Source: Spirochaetales bacterium
GTDB lineage: Bacteria; Spirochaetota; Spirochaetia; DTKZ01
Direction: 5' to 3'
Assembly: GCA_031280945.1 (NCBI GenBank)
Contig: JAITGB010000106.1
Span: 1 to 5,263 of the forward strand
DNA length: 5,263 nt
Part shown: in pieces, positions 5,081 through 5,263 of the stretch
How positions within the stretch are numbered: position 1 is the stretch's first letter
Layout of the letters: the number at the start of each line of letters is the position of its first letter
Translations under genes and position numbers: made by a program
Notes under the pieces: model-generated
Told to the model about the DNA's origin: nothing
The model's input: only the letters and a program-made list of their open reading frames with translations
Database searches by the model: none

Positions 5081-5107
5081 GTCCGGCGGGGCTCCGCCCC
5101 GCCGGAC
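5081..5107. repeat. Very stable hairpin, 12-bp G+C-rich perfect stem
   Basis: GTCCGGCGGGGC-TCC-GCCCCGCCGGAC. It lies about 135 bp before the ATG at 5241 and has no T-run after it on either strand. It could act as a 5'-leader structure or be a REP-like repeat. Confidence 0.75.
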
Positions 5108-5156
5108 GGTGGTTCTTCCCGAAAAAATGCGCCCGGAGAGAAATCGCGGGAAATAA

Positions 5157-5181
5157 TTACAAAACTGTAATGTTTTTGTAA
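5157..5181. promoter_or_regulatory. Operator-like nested inverted repeat upstream of the 5241 gene
   Basis: TTACA-AAAC-TGTAA (5157-5170), nested in TTACAAAA...TTTTGTAA (5157-5164 and 5174-5181). It sits 60-84 bases before the start codon in an A+T-rich stretch, where a repressor or activator would bind. No known regulator site is claimed. Confidence 0.35.
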
Positions 5182-5229
5182 GAATGCGGAAAGGTTTTTG
5201 CTTTAGATTCGGTACCAGAAAACAAGATT

Positions 5230-5234
5230 GGAGG
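5230..5234 (+). promoter_or_regulatory. Ribosome binding site of the gene starting at 5241
   Basis: GGAGG six bases before the ATG at 5241, an ideal arrangement. Confidence 0.8.
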
Positions 5235-5240
5235 TGCGGT

Positions 5241-5263
5241 ATGAAGAATGTGTGCCTGACACG
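5241..5263 (+). CDS. Start of an unidentified gene, cut by right window edge
   Basis: Only seven complete codons (MKNVCLT) are visible after an ATG with GGAGG at optimal spacing, preceded by an A+T-rich upstream region with an inverted repeat. It is transcribed divergently from the leader/beta-helix genes. Too little is present to name a product. Confidence 0.7.

Larger units (their letters stand above)
4961..5240. other. Non-coding upstream region of the gene at 5241
   Basis: No supported gene is seen in these 280 bases. They contain a TATAGT box at 4993-4998 without a good -35, a 13-codon frame from the ATG at 5001 that ends at a T6 run, a very stable hairpin (5081-5107) and an operator-like inverted repeat (5157-5181). 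The plus-strand frame from the GTG at 4979 to 5170 is Arg/Gly-rich and lacks a ribosome binding site, so I do not call it. Confidence 0.5.

Noticed and set aside
4979..5170. Plus-strand GTG frame of 63 codons
   Set aside because: No ribosome site, very Arg/Gly-rich, passes through the perfect G+C hairpin; low-complexity chance frame is more likely.

Overview
The window looks like a piece of a spirochaete chromosome, most probably a Treponema of the gut- or host-associated kind. I infer this from the combination of a plant/trypanosome-type phosphofructokinase, an Era GTPase with a charged insert, a coiled-coil plus PD-(D/E)XK protein of a kind common in treponemes, a GGGV/GNSA-repeat beta-helix protein, and a long poly-G tract near that surface-type gene. 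No rRNA or other species-level marker is present, so the assignment is inference.

Layout. Positions 1-1750 hold two overlapping plus-strand genes: the C-terminal part of a 6-phosphofructokinase, cut by the left edge, and an alpha/beta hydrolase of the monoacylglycerol lipase type. They meet, across a 38-bp convergent gap, a minus-strand pair: a PD-(D/E)XK/coiled-coil protein (3358 to 2768) followed 28 bp later by era (2739 to 1789). Upstream of that pair, 3359-3641 is a non-coding block full of hairpins. Its centre is a 66-nt symmetric element (3495-3560) with facing purine-rich GNAGCGGA boxes, and the block is bounded by two imperfect 22-bp direct repeats.

The next gene (4655 to 3642, minus) encodes a right-handed beta-helix repeat protein with no visible signal peptide. 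Upstream of it lie two tiny reading frames joined by ATGA overlaps to each other and to the beta-helix gene. The first contains a run of 15 C (15 G on the plus strand), preceded by a strong Shine-Dalgarno sequence. This is the most striking part of the window: it has the form of a phase-variable leader controlling a possible surface protein. Positions 4887-5240 are a divergent, mostly non-coding region with two perfect hairpins and an operator-like inverted repeat. The first seven codons of a new plus-strand gene start at 5241.

Working together: the left part is housekeeping (glycolysis, lipid hydrolysis, ribosome assembly). The right part is accessory, with repeats, homopolymers and probable rearrangement around a repeat-rich protein. 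No tRNA, rRNA, CRISPR array or insertion sequence was recognised.
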